Shown here piece by piece: positions 35,750-44,193 of a stretch of 64,000 nt of DNA; positions within the stretch are counted from its first letter, which is position 1; each line of letters starts with the position of its first letter. Under the pieces are notes generated by a model. It made no database searches, had not been told where the DNA came from, and worked only from the letters and a program-made list of their open reading frames with translations. The translations under genes and the position numbers were made by a program. Source of the DNA: Bacteroidota bacterium (GTDB lineage: Bacteria; Bacteroidota; Bacteroidia; Flavobacteriales_D; Crocinitomicaceae); NCBI GenBank assembly GCA_030148165.1, contig JASBTZ010000013.1, positions 1-64,000 on the forward strand. The letters run 5' to 3'.

Positions 35750-37801
35750 CTATTTCGTTTGGTCCAGTTTTCGCACCATTGTTAAAATCGTAGCAATACC
35801 TACAGTTTCGCCGGTTTCATCGTAAATATCGACTAAAAATTTGACAATTCCTTTTGCGATATCCTCTTCATCGCGCTTTTCCTGATCGATTTTTTCCTTA
35901 ACTGTGAACCTTACACCAATTGTTGAACCCGGATATACAGGCTTAGTGAATCTTGCCTCATCGATTCCATAATTCAATAAAACCGGCCCTTTCTTGGGGT
36001 CAACGAATAATCCGGCGGCTTTCGATAAGATGAAATAACCGTGAGCAACGCGCTGTTCGAATATGGTTCCATCAAGTGAAGTCGCATCTACATGAGCATA
36101 AAAATTATCACCTGAAACATTTGCGAAATTGACAATATCAGCTTCTGTTACCGTGTGTTTATGCGTAAACACCGTGTCGCCGACGTTAAGTTCTTCGAAA
36201 TGCTGTCTAAATACGTGTGGATTAGCTTCCGGTTGAGCTGCACCAACCTGAAATTGTTCAGTAATTTCTGTAATGGTCGTTGGATGTCCCTGGATGGCAG
36301 TCCGTTGCAGATAATGCAATATTCCACGTTTACCACCCATTTCTTCACCTCCACCCGCTCGACCCGGTCCGCCATGTGTCAACAAAGGCATTGGAGAACC
36401 ATGTCCGGTCGATTCTTTAGCACATTCCTTATTAAGAACCAAGATACGGCCGTGCATGCTGGCAGCACCCAGAACAAATTCTTTAGCTTCATTATCATCC
36501 GGAGTAACGATGGATGAGACGAGGGATCCTTTACCCATTCTTGAAATCTCTATCGCCTCTTGTAAATTCTTGTAGGGCATGATCGTCGAAACAGGCCCAA
36601 AACATTCAATGCTGTGAACATCTACCTTATTAAATGGATCGTCATTTCTGAAAAGTATCGGTGAGAAAAATGCTCCTTTGTTCTTATCTGCTCCTACCAC
36701 CTCAAAATTGTCCATGTCACCAAAGACAATTTCCTGGGATTTATTTAACAATTCGACATTTTCCCGAACCCGTTCAACCTGGGTCAGTGTAGCCAAAGTC
36801 CCCATTCTAACACCTTCTACCGATGGGTCGCCTATCATTGTCTTTGCCAATCGCTCAGAAATTGCCTTCTGTACCTCATCCATCATATTCTCGGGAACGA
36901 TAATTCTTCTGACAGCAGTACATTTTTGTCCTGCTTTAACAGTGATTTCCTTTGTTACTTCTTTGATAAAAAGTCCAAATTCTTCCGTATCCGGCGTAGC
37001 TTTTTCACCTAGAACAGATGCATTTAATGAATCAGCCTCCAGGTTGAACTGGACTGATCTTTCAACAATATGTGGCAATCCTTTTAATTTTTTACCCGTG
37101 CTTGCACTTCCCGTAAATGTTACTGTATCTTCACTGTCTACATGATCTATCACACCTCTTCCTAATCCGCAGATCAATTGAAGCGAGCCTTCAGGGAGAA
37201 TATTTGAAGCGATGATGTCACGCACCATTACTTCAGTTAAGTAACATGTGTATTCCGAGGGTTTCACAATACATGGAACTCCAGCCATCAGATTAACCGC
37301 AATTTTTTCGAGCATTCCCCAAATCGGGAAGTTAAATGCATTGATATGTACCACGACTCCTTGTTTCGGCACCATGATATGATGACCAATAAAAGTACCC
37401 TCTTTGGATAGAGGTGCCGCTACTCCATCCACATAATAAGGAAGATCCGGAAATTGTCTTCTCAATGATGCATTAGCAAAAAGATTTCCAATACCTCCTT
37501 CAATGTCAATCCATGAATCAACCTTTGTTGCGCCAGTCCATGCACTGACCTCATAATACTTATCCTTTATCGATATCAAATGCAGCGCCAATGCTTTTAG
37601 CATTCTACCACGTTCCTGAAAAGTCATCTTCCGCAAAGCCGGTCCGCCAGTCTTTCGACCATATTCCAGTATGGCTGCATAGTCCAATCCTGCGCTGGAT
37701 GCTTCACCTAACTGTTCGCCAGTTATTGCGTTATATAGCTTTGTTTCAACTCCTTCTCCGTCAATCCATTGACCTTGAACATAGTTTTGATATCGCTGCA
37801 T
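35750..37801 (-). CDS. paaZ: Oxepin-CoA hydrolase / 3-oxo-5,6-dehydrosuberyl-CoA semialdehyde dehydrogenase (PaaZ type)
   Basis: 683 residues with both PaaZ domains. The N-terminal aldehyde dehydrogenase (about 1-520) has catalytic Cys294 ('GQKCTAVRR') and Glu255 ('NLEADSLNAS'), one residue off the E. coli numbering. The C-terminal MaoC-type R-hydratase (about 530-680) has 'NVSGDNFYAHVDA'. PaaZ opens the oxepin-CoA ring and oxidises the aldehyde in aerobic phenylacetate degradation. No other paa gene is nearby, so this copy either works with a remote cluster or serves another CoA-aldehyde. It is divergent from a SpoIIAA-like gene. Confidence 0.93.
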   Translation of the reverse strand: MQRYQNYVQGQWIDGEGVETKLYNAITGEQLGEASSAGLDYAAILEYGRKTGGPALRKMTFQERGRMLKALALHLISIKDKYYEVSAWTGATKVDSWIDIEGGIGNLFANASLRRQFPDLPYYVDGVAAPLSKEGTFIGHHIMVPKQGVVVHINAFNFPIWGMLEKIAVNLMAGVPCIVKPSEYTCYLTEVMVRDIIASNILPEGSLQLICGLGRGVIDHVDSEDTVTFTGSASTGKKLKGLPHIVERSVQFNLEADSLNASVLGEKATPDTEEFGLFIKEVTKEITVKAGQKCTAVRRIIVPENMMDEVQKAISERLAKTMIGDPSVEGVRMGTLATLTQVERVRENVELLNKSQEIVFGDMDNFEVVGADKNKGAFFSPILFRNDDPFNKVDVHSIECFGPVSTIMPYKNLQEAIEISRMGKGSLVSSIVTPDDNEAKEFVLGAASMHGRILVLNKECAKESTGHGSPMPLLTHGGPGRAGGGEEMGGKRGILHYLQRTAIQGHPTTITEITEQFQVGAAQPEANPHVFRQHFEELNVGDTVFTHKHTVTEADIVNFANVSGDNFYAHVDATSLDGTIFEQRVAHGYFILSKAAGLFVDPKKGPVLLNYGIDEARFTKPVYPGSTIGVRFTVKEKIDQEKRDEEDIAKGIVKFLVDIYDETGETVGIATILTMVRKLDQTK

Positions 37802-37840
37802 AATTTATTATTTTTAGGATGCTAAAGATAGCCATTATTC

Positions 37841-38272
37841 ATGACCGCTGAAAAAGAACATCTTAATCTTTTCGGGGGACAACTTATTGCACATGAGAGT
37901 GTGAAAGGGGTTGAATTCCATTTGTTTGATAATAGAATCTTCTATGTCAAATTGCCTCGCTATGAAAAAATAGGAACGGACGTCATTCAGCTGGGTTATG
38001 ATTTTTTAGACCGAAACGGTGGAGGACAATTTTACAATGTTTATCATTTCGGTTCATTTGCAGATGTAGAAGCTGAAGTTCGAGAATGGGCTGCAGATCC
38101 TGAAGGAAACGATTACACCATTTGTGACGCTTTAGTGATCGATAGTCTTGGACAAAAAATTATCACTGATTTTTATATGCGCTTCAACAAGCCAATCAAA
38201 CCAACCAGAGCGTTTTTCTCATTGGAAAAAGCGAAAGACTGGATCTTTGAGCAAATAGAATCTACCGAATAA
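37841..38272 (+). CDS. SpoIIAA-like/STAS-like protein (DUF7793 type)
   Basis: 143 residues without a signal peptide. The alternating beta-alpha pattern ('KGVEFHLFDNRIFYVKLP', 'CDALVIDSLGQKIITDFYMRFNKP', 'RAFFSLEKAKDWIFEQ') is that of the small STAS-like proteins of Bacteroidota. In these, a 'PxRAFFxLExAxxWL' tail ends the domain. No phosphorylatable Ser motif of anti-anti-sigma factors is evident. Function is unknown. It has an AT-rich near-match -7 box (TATTTTTA) 24 bases upstream. Confidence 0.7.
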   Translation: MTAEKEHLNLFGGQLIAHESVKGVEFHLFDNRIFYVKLPRYEKIGTDVIQLGYDFLDRNGGGQFYNVYHFGSFADVEAEVREWAADPEGNDYTICDALVIDSLGQKIITDFYMRFNKPIKPTRAFFSLEKAKDWIFEQIESTE

Positions 38273-38312
38273 TTCATTTTCCTTACTTTTATTTGATTCA
38301 ATCAAACTGACA

Positions 38313-39353
38313 ATGAAAGGAACTGTACTACTATTATTTCTATTTATGACTTCAATTTTAAATGCTCAGTCGGACAGCAATGTCGTTCTTGTTATACACG
38401 GTGGTGCAGGAACTATTCTTAAGAAGAATATGACACCAGAAAAAGAAAAAGCTTATAAAGCGAAACTGGAAGAAGCCTTAAATGCAGGGTATGAGGTGTT
38501 AAAAAACAATGGATCCAGTGTGGATGCGGTTCAGGCCGCCATCAACATCATGGAGGATTCTCCTTTGTTCAATGCCGGAAAAGGCGCTGTTTATACAAAT
38601 AAGGAAACCCAGGAAATGGATGCATCGATTATGCGAGGAAATGATAAGAATGCAGGAGCTGTGGCAGGTGTTCAAACCATTAAAAACCCGATCAATGCAG
38701 CCAGAGCTGTAATGGAAAAATCAGAACATGTGTTACTGACTGCAGATGGGGCTGAAGAATTTGCCGCAAAGTGTGAGCTGGAAATAGTCGACACCTCCTA
38801 TTTTAGAAGTGATGTTCGATTACGTCAATTAAAAAGAGTACAGGAGAAAGAGAAAACAGTATTGGATCACGATGGCGATCAGGGTGAGGTGGATTCATCA
38901 GAAGATGAATTCAACATTGATTACATTGAAGACAAAAAATTCGGGACAGTTGGAGCTGTCGCTTTGGATCAAAATGGAGATCTGGCGGCAGGCACTTCAA
39001 CAGGCGGAATGACTAACAAGCGTTACAACCGGATTGGAGATTCACCAATCATAGGTGCGGGAACGTATGCAGACAATCAAACTTGTGGTGTCTCCTGCAC
39101 AGGTCACGGTGAGTATTTTATACGCAATGTCGTAGCTTATGATGTCTCCGCTATTATGAACTACAAAGGAGTCTCTTTGGATACGGCAGCAAATGAGGTC
39201 ATTGATAAACAAACCGAATTCGGTGGTACCGGTGGTCTTATTGCATTAGATAAAGATGGAAATGTTGCTATGCCTTTCAATACAGCCGGCATGTACCGTG
39301 GCTATGTTAAGAAGGATGGATCAATCTACATCGGCATATACGGAGAGGAATAG
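38313..39353 (+). CDS. iaaA: Secreted isoaspartyl peptidase / L-asparaginase (Ntn hydrolase)
   Basis: 346 residues. Signal peptide 1-18 (ending LNAQ) sends it to the periplasm. The precursor cleaves itself at Gly211-Thr212 ('KKFGTVGAVAL'), and Thr212 becomes the nucleophile of the beta subunit. The alpha subunit has 'VLVIHGGAGT' and 'FNAGKGAVYT', and the beta subunit has 'GGMTNKRYNRIGDSPIIGAGTYAD' and 'GHGEYFIR'. It hydrolyses isoaspartyl dipeptides and asparagine. A charged linker ('DQGEVDSSEDE') precedes the cleavage site. A near-match -7 box TACTTTTA lies 21 bases upstream. Its stop lies 1 base from the convergent Dus gene. Confidence 0.93.
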   Translation: MKGTVLLLFLFMTSILNAQSDSNVVLVIHGGAGTILKKNMTPEKEKAYKAKLEEALNAGYEVLKNNGSSVDAVQAAINIMEDSPLFNAGKGAVYTNKETQEMDASIMRGNDKNAGAVAGVQTIKNPINAARAVMEKSEHVLLTADGAEEFAAKCELEIVDTSYFRSDVRLRQLKRVQEKEKTVLDHDGDQGEVDSSEDEFNIDYIEDKKFGTVGAVALDQNGDLAAGTSTGGMTNKRYNRIGDSPIIGAGTYADNQTCGVSCTGHGEYFIRNVVAYDVSAIMNYKGVSLDTAANEVIDKQTEFGGTGGLIALDKDGNVAMPFNTAGMYRGYVKKDGSIYIGIYGEE

Positions 39354-39354
39354 C

Positions 39355-40347
39355 TTATACCAGTTCGAACTGAGCTTCGTGTTCTTTAATAAAATCGAGT
39401 GTTTCTTTAATCTCGTTTAGATCAAATGAAGTAACTAGTTTTATTCGATATGGTTTAAATCCTGCAATACCTTTAAAGTAATTCGTATAGTGCCTTTTCA
39501 TTTCCGCAATCGCCAATGTTTCACCTTTCCACTTGATGCTCATCTCCAGATGCTCGCGAGCCATTTCAACTCTATCATTGATGGTTGGTTTCGATAAATG
39601 CGATCCCGTCTTCGCGAAGTGTTTGATTTCATTAAATATCCAGGGGTAGCCTATACTCGCTCGACCTATCATGATACCATCAACACCATATCGCTCCTTG
39701 TAATCAACTGCTTTTTCAGGCGTATCTATATCACCATTTCCAAATACGGGAATTTTCATTCTTGGATTTTCCTTTACAGCGGCAATCAGTGACCAATCTG
39801 CATCACCCTTATACATTTGCTTACGCGTTCGTCCATGAATAGAAATCGCTTCAATTCCAACGTCCTGCAATCGCTCGGCAACTTCAACGATATGTTTGGA
39901 TTGCTCATCCCATCCGAGTCTGGTTTTTACTGTTACAGGAAGCTTGGTCGACTTGACTATCTCCTCCGTCATTTTAACCATCTTGGGAATATCCTGTAAA
40001 ATCCCCGCTCCTGCACCTTTACAGGCTACTTTCTTCACGGGACAGCCATAATTGATATCAATGATGTCCGGATTGGTCTTCTCTGTAATCTCGGTAGCCT
40101 GTTTCATGCTCTCGATATCATAACCAAAGATCTGAATCCCAATTGGACGCTCATACTCGTAGATATCGAGCTTTTGCACACTTTTCGCGGCATCACGAAT
40201 AAGACCTTCCGATGAAATAAATTCCGTGTACATCAGGTCTGCACCATGTTTTTTACAAAGTGCCCTGAACGGGGGATCACTAACATCCTCCATTGGTGCC
40301 AACAGAAGTGGGAAATCACCTAATTCGATATCGCGAATACGAACCAT
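39355..40347 (-). CDS. dusB: tRNA-dihydrouridine synthase (DusB-like)
   Basis: 330 residues of the FMN-dependent Dus fold, which reduces uridines in the tRNA D-loop. Motifs are 'LLLAPMEDVSDPPFRALC' (FMN site), the catalytic Cys102 in 'INYGCPVKKVACKGAGAG', 'VKTRLGWD', 'SIHGRTRKQMYKGDADW' and 'GNGDIDTPEKA'. A perfect -7 box TATCTTTG ends 4 bases before the ATG. The conserved N-terminus fixes that start, so a leaderless mRNA is predicted. Confidence 0.95.
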   Translation of the reverse strand: MVRIRDIELGDFPLLLAPMEDVSDPPFRALCKKHGADLMYTEFISSEGLIRDAAKSVQKLDIYEYERPIGIQIFGYDIESMKQATEITEKTNPDIIDINYGCPVKKVACKGAGAGILQDIPKMVKMTEEIVKSTKLPVTVKTRLGWDEQSKHIVEVAERLQDVGIEAISIHGRTRKQMYKGDADWSLIAAVKENPRMKIPVFGNGDIDTPEKAVDYKERYGVDGIMIGRASIGYPWIFNEIKHFAKTGSHLSKPTINDRVEMAREHLEMSIKWKGETLAIAEMKRHYTNYFKGIAGFKPYRIKLVTSFDLNEIKETLDFIKEHEAQFELV

Positions 40348-40351
40348 GGCG

Positions 40352-40359
40352 CAAAGATA
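40352..40359 (-). promoter_or_regulatory. -7 promoter box with 4-base spacer to the dusB ATG
   Basis: The reverse strand reads TATCTTTG-CGCC-ATG. The box is an exact TAnnTTTG. If transcription begins 4-7 bases after it, the mRNA starts at or next to the AUG. Confidence 0.55.
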
Positions 40360-40381
40360 GTTCTTTTAATAGCCAATTATA

Positions 40382-43057
40382 TTACCCTTCTAGTTCGAAC
40401 TCTTCCTTTTTTGCCTCCTCAGCTTCTTTCTTCCATTGATTAAGCTTCTTTTTCAGGCGACCTTCTTTTCGAGGTGTCGTTATTTCAATTAGTGTATCTA
40501 TCTGATTTAACGGATCCACATCCAGCTCCAGGGTCTCGTGATCTTTCTTCTTACCACGAATAAAGGTCTTCACGGTAGAATCATTCTTGAAAAGACCGAA
40601 TTCACTCTTCAAAATACTTTTTACTTCCTTTTTTTCCTCTTCTTTCTTTTCCTTCCGCTTATCGCGATTTGTTGCTTTATCCCATTCAATAATTGGATTA
40701 TCCAAATCACCATACATTCGTAAGAAGACGAATTTCCCGGTGCCGTCATCCTCTATCTCGCCAAACTTACTTTGTTCTCGTTCTTTCAAATCTCTGAATC
40801 TAAAGCCAAAACGATAGTCAATCTTATTCGAAAAGGTATGTTTGCCGGAAGCCTCGAGATCTAGTGCATTTGATTTGATTGACATTGTCGGAATAGTGAT
40901 CACACTGTTTTCTATATACATGTTGTTCTTCAGCTCTTCAAATCGAAGATCCATGAGCTTTTTCTCAAATGCGTCAATATTGTCCTTCCCGATTGCCATT
41001 CTTGCTGCGGAAGTACTTCTCAGGCTTTCAGTAATGTCTTTAAATGCTCCTACATTATACAATCGACCATCCTGTACTTCTATCGCTATATTTGCTTTAA
41101 TGGCATCGTAAATGATTCCTCCTCTGAAATCGAAAGGTGCTTCTAAATTCATGCTTGCAATAGCCGTTCCGGTAATGTTATTACTTGTGATGATATCCTG
41201 CTGAAAATTATTCCATTCTTTGAAAATCTGTTTGAAATTAATATTTCTGGAAGCAGCCTGACTGCTGATGTAGAAGAATTCCGGGCGACGTTCTTCGATC
41301 GTGAGAGTTCCGTTAATGTCAGCACCACCTGACGTGAGCGAGATCCTGGGAAAATGAATGGACCGTTTACTCACCACCATGTTACCACCTATATTCAGAA
41401 AATCATGCGATTCATAAATGAGGCGCCCAACCTTCAGGTATATTTCACCTTCAATATCGTCAGGTAGTAGAAATGTGCGTTGCTGTTCAACCTTTTCCTC
41501 TTTTGACTCCGTGCCTAGGTCGGCCAAATCAACTAACTTACTTTTTAGTTCGACATCGGCCTGCAGGTTGCCCCGTTTACTCAAGTAAGAGATTAGCGAA
41601 CGAAATGCACCATTCAGAACGAAATCCGATCGGCCAATTGTTAGACTGATATCATGCAAGCCCAGTTCATCTCCTCTTAGATAGGTCATTCCCCTGATCG
41701 ATTTGAATACTCGCTTATCGTTCCGGAATTGTGCGTCTACCCCATTTAGACGCATGTTACCATTACATTTATCTATTCCATATGCCAGTTTGCCATTATC
41801 GAGTTTTTCGGCGGAAATTTTGAATTGAGAAGAAACATCTACCGTTCCACGTAATTGTTCAAATTGTTTTAACCCAAAAATTGACTTTAATATGGCAAGG
41901 TTTATCAAGCCATCAGCATTTCCCTCGTAGACCGGTTTTTCGAAATTACTAAGCAGCACATTTCCGCGAAACAACCCACCTTGAGTCCGAAAAGAAATTT
42001 CATTAAGAGCCAATGATTCTCCGGTTATTGCATCATGATTGGTATAGTTCCCGTCAAGTTTAAGATTGGTTAGAACAACAGCGGTTGACGGATCCTTTAG
42101 TGTTGCATCTTCTATTCCGAAATGACAATCAATATCTGACCCTTGTTCGGACTTTGTATCACCATTGATCGACAAACCGAAAATCAGGTTTCCATCACCA
42201 GAAAACTTCCTGACTTCAGCACCTTCTTCAAAGGCCAACTTATTGGCAACATCATCAATTTTCAGATCCTTGCCTTCTAAACTAAAATCGTAAATGCTAT
42301 CCTTTACAAATCCTTCAAAGTTGAATGGAAGTTCCGCAATACTTATAGCAGATGCCGGAATAATCACGGAATTCGAATCTGTATTAACCTGTATTGTTAA
42401 ATCGAGAATTGCATCTTTATCTTTGACCAGTTTGATCTGTTTACTTTGGGCCGAAATGATATTAAGCTCACTGGTAGCCTTCGCATTGAATACCGATTCG
42501 CTCAGAGAACCCACTAGATCCATCGATTTAATAGTGGTATAATAATCCTGACCCGTGGCTTCATTTGAATATCTGAACCTGAATTTTTCGAAGGAAACTT
42601 CTTCCAGATCCATTTTAATCGCTTCCTCTGAAGCCTCATCTGCCGGCTTGAAAATGTCATAGTTCGATTCCCCTTCTTCATTTACCTTCAGTGATAAAAC
42701 ACCGGGTTTGACCTCGATAGACTTGATCTTATAATCTTCGTTCCAAAGATCCCAGGGATCGAATTTGAATCGCAAGCGATCAGAATATAGTAATGTGTCT
42801 TCTCTCGTGGCCCCTGGAAAATTATCCTGCACGAAAACCTGATTCAGATCAATTGACATGTTAGGGAAAGAGCCCCAAAAGGTTAGGTCAACTTCATTCA
42901 CATAAACCTTCGATTTCAAATGACCATTTAACTTATCGATTGCCAACTGACAGATATCATCCTTAAAAAAGTATAGGACCGCCGTGATCAGCAGAACAAA
43001 TCCTAACACGATTCCAAAGAACCATTTTAGGATACGAAAAATTACTTTTCTGGACAT
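40382..43057 (-). CDS. AsmA-like inner-membrane protein
   Basis: 891 residues. An N-terminal anchor (about 8-30) is followed by a long beta-rich body typical of AsmA/TamB-like proteins, now thought to act in lipid transport between the membranes. The N-terminal part has 'LNGHLKSKVYVNEVDLTFWGSFPNMSIDLNQVFV'. The C-terminal AsmA_2-like region includes 'GGIIYDAIKANIAIEVQDGRL'. A charged tail rich in Lys and Glu ends the chain. It is transcribed from its own promoter, back to back with the PfkB gene, and dusB follows 34 bases later on the same strand. Confidence 0.85.
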   Translation of the reverse strand: MSRKVIFRILKWFFGIVLGFVLLITAVLYFFKDDICQLAIDKLNGHLKSKVYVNEVDLTFWGSFPNMSIDLNQVFVQDNFPGATREDTLLYSDRLRFKFDPWDLWNEDYKIKSIEVKPGVLSLKVNEEGESNYDIFKPADEASEEAIKMDLEEVSFEKFRFRYSNEATGQDYYTTIKSMDLVGSLSESVFNAKATSELNIISAQSKQIKLVKDKDAILDLTIQVNTDSNSVIIPASAISIAELPFNFEGFVKDSIYDFSLEGKDLKIDDVANKLAFEEGAEVRKFSGDGNLIFGLSINGDTKSEQGSDIDCHFGIEDATLKDPSTAVVLTNLKLDGNYTNHDAITGESLALNEISFRTQGGLFRGNVLLSNFEKPVYEGNADGLINLAILKSIFGLKQFEQLRGTVDVSSQFKISAEKLDNGKLAYGIDKCNGNMRLNGVDAQFRNDKRVFKSIRGMTYLRGDELGLHDISLTIGRSDFVLNGAFRSLISYLSKRGNLQADVELKSKLVDLADLGTESKEEKVEQQRTFLLPDDIEGEIYLKVGRLIYESHDFLNIGGNMVVSKRSIHFPRISLTSGGADINGTLTIEERRPEFFYISSQAASRNINFKQIFKEWNNFQQDIITSNNITGTAIASMNLEAPFDFRGGIIYDAIKANIAIEVQDGRLYNVGAFKDITESLRSTSAARMAIGKDNIDAFEKKLMDLRFEELKNNMYIENSVITIPTMSIKSNALDLEASGKHTFSNKIDYRFGFRFRDLKEREQSKFGEIEDDGTGKFVFLRMYGDLDNPIIEWDKATNRDKRKEKKEEEKKEVKSILKSEFGLFKNDSTVKTFIRGKKKDHETLELDVDPLNQIDTLIEITTPRKEGRLKKKLNQWKKEAEEAKKEEFELEG

Positions 43058-43061
43058 ATAA

Positions 43062-43069
43062 CAAAGTTA
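43062..43069 (-). promoter_or_regulatory. -7 promoter box with 4-base spacer to the AsmA-like ATG
   Basis: The reverse strand reads TAACTTTG-TTAT-ATG, an exact TAnnTTTG. The spacing predicts a leaderless or near-leaderless transcript. Confidence 0.55.
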
Positions 43070-43208
43070 ACGGGAAAGGCATCGGGCTTTTTTCTTACTC
43101 TCCTACAGTTATTAACGCAGCGCTGTTGGGATATGTTACTAACTATTACTGATTTTAACACTTTTTCGTCATTTGTGTCTATCCTACAAACGCGCATTAA
43201 TTATAGGC

Positions 43209-43239
43209 TTTGCTGTCACTCAATTTGTTCTTAACTTTG
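43209..43239 (+). promoter_or_regulatory. Consensus Bacteroidota promoter of the PfkB operon
   Basis: TTTG at 43209-43212, exactly 19 bases, then TAACTTTG at 43232-43239. Both elements match the Bacteroidota -33/-7 consensus perfectly. The ATG lies 21 bases after the box. Confidence 0.8.
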
Positions 43240-43260
43240 TCCGAACATTAATTCTTTAAA

Positions 43261-44190
43261 ATGAGTTTACTTACAGTAGGATCAGTTGCGTTTGATGCCA
43301 TCGAAACACCATTTGGCAAGACGGATAAAATCATCGGTGGTGCCGGAACATACATCGCGTTAGCTGCGTCCTTTTATAACAATAGACAAAATATTGTTTC
43401 AGTTGTTGGAGAGGATTTTCCAAATGAAATGTTGGAAGAATTGAAACGCCGAAACATCGATATATCAGGTATACAGATCAAACGAGGAGAAAAAACTTTT
43501 TTCTGGTCAGGTAAATACCACAACGATATGAATTCCAGAGACACATTGGTTACCGAGTTAAACGTGCTCGAGCATTTTGACCCAATTGTGCCTGAATCGT
43601 ACCAGGGAACGGAGTATTTAATGCTTGGGAATTTGAGTCCGCAGGTACAGAGACAAGTGATCGAACGACTGACGGAACGCCCAAAGCTTATTGCGATGGA
43701 TACCATGAATTTCTGGATGGATATTGCGCTGGATGATCTCAAAGAGACACTAAAGCTCATCGATGTATTAATTATCAATGATGAAGAGGCGCGACAGTTA
43801 TCCGGAGAATACAGCCTGGTTAAAGCCTCAAAGATTATTCGTGAAATGGGTCCTCAATACCTGATCATTAAGAAAGGTGAACATGGAGCACTCCTTTTCC
43901 ACGAATCAAAAATGTTCTTCGCGCCTGCTTTGCCTTTGGAAGAGGTTTTTGACCCAACGGGAGCTGGAGATACCTTCGCAGGTGGATTTATGGGTTATAT
44001 TGCAAGCACGGATGATATATCTTTCGAAAATATGAAACGCGCTATCATTAATGGTTCTGCACTTGCCTCCTTCTGTGTTGAAGAATTTGGCACTGAACGA
44101 CTGATGAATATTACTGCTAAAGACCTGGAAGAGCGAATTGAAGAGTTCGTTTCATTAACGAATTTCGACATGATTCAAATAATCAGCTAA
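43261..44190 (+). CDS. PfkB-family sugar or nucleoside kinase
   Basis: 309 residues of the ribokinase fold. The N-terminal glycine motif 'KIIGGAGTYIALAAS' and the C-terminal 'DPTGAGDTFAGGF', with catalytic base Asp237, are present. The short lid and an 'LIINDEEARQLSG' segment place it with uncharacterised Bacteroidota PfkB proteins. The substrate cannot be read; ribose, fructose-type sugars and nucleosides are all possible. It is the first gene of an operon with a DUF349 protein (3-base gap) and a membrane protein. Confidence 0.9.
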   Translation: MSLLTVGSVAFDAIETPFGKTDKIIGGAGTYIALAASFYNNRQNIVSVVGEDFPNEMLEELKRRNIDISGIQIKRGEKTFFWSGKYHNDMNSRDTLVTELNVLEHFDPIVPESYQGTEYLMLGNLSPQVQRQVIERLTERPKLIAMDTMNFWMDIALDDLKETLKLIDVLIINDEEARQLSGEYSLVKASKIIREMGPQYLIIKKGEHGALLFHESKMFFAPALPLEEVFDPTGAGDTFAGGFMGYIASTDDISFENMKRAIINGSALASFCVEEFGTERLMNITAKDLEERIEEFVSLTNFDMIQIIS

Positions 44191-44193
44191 ATT

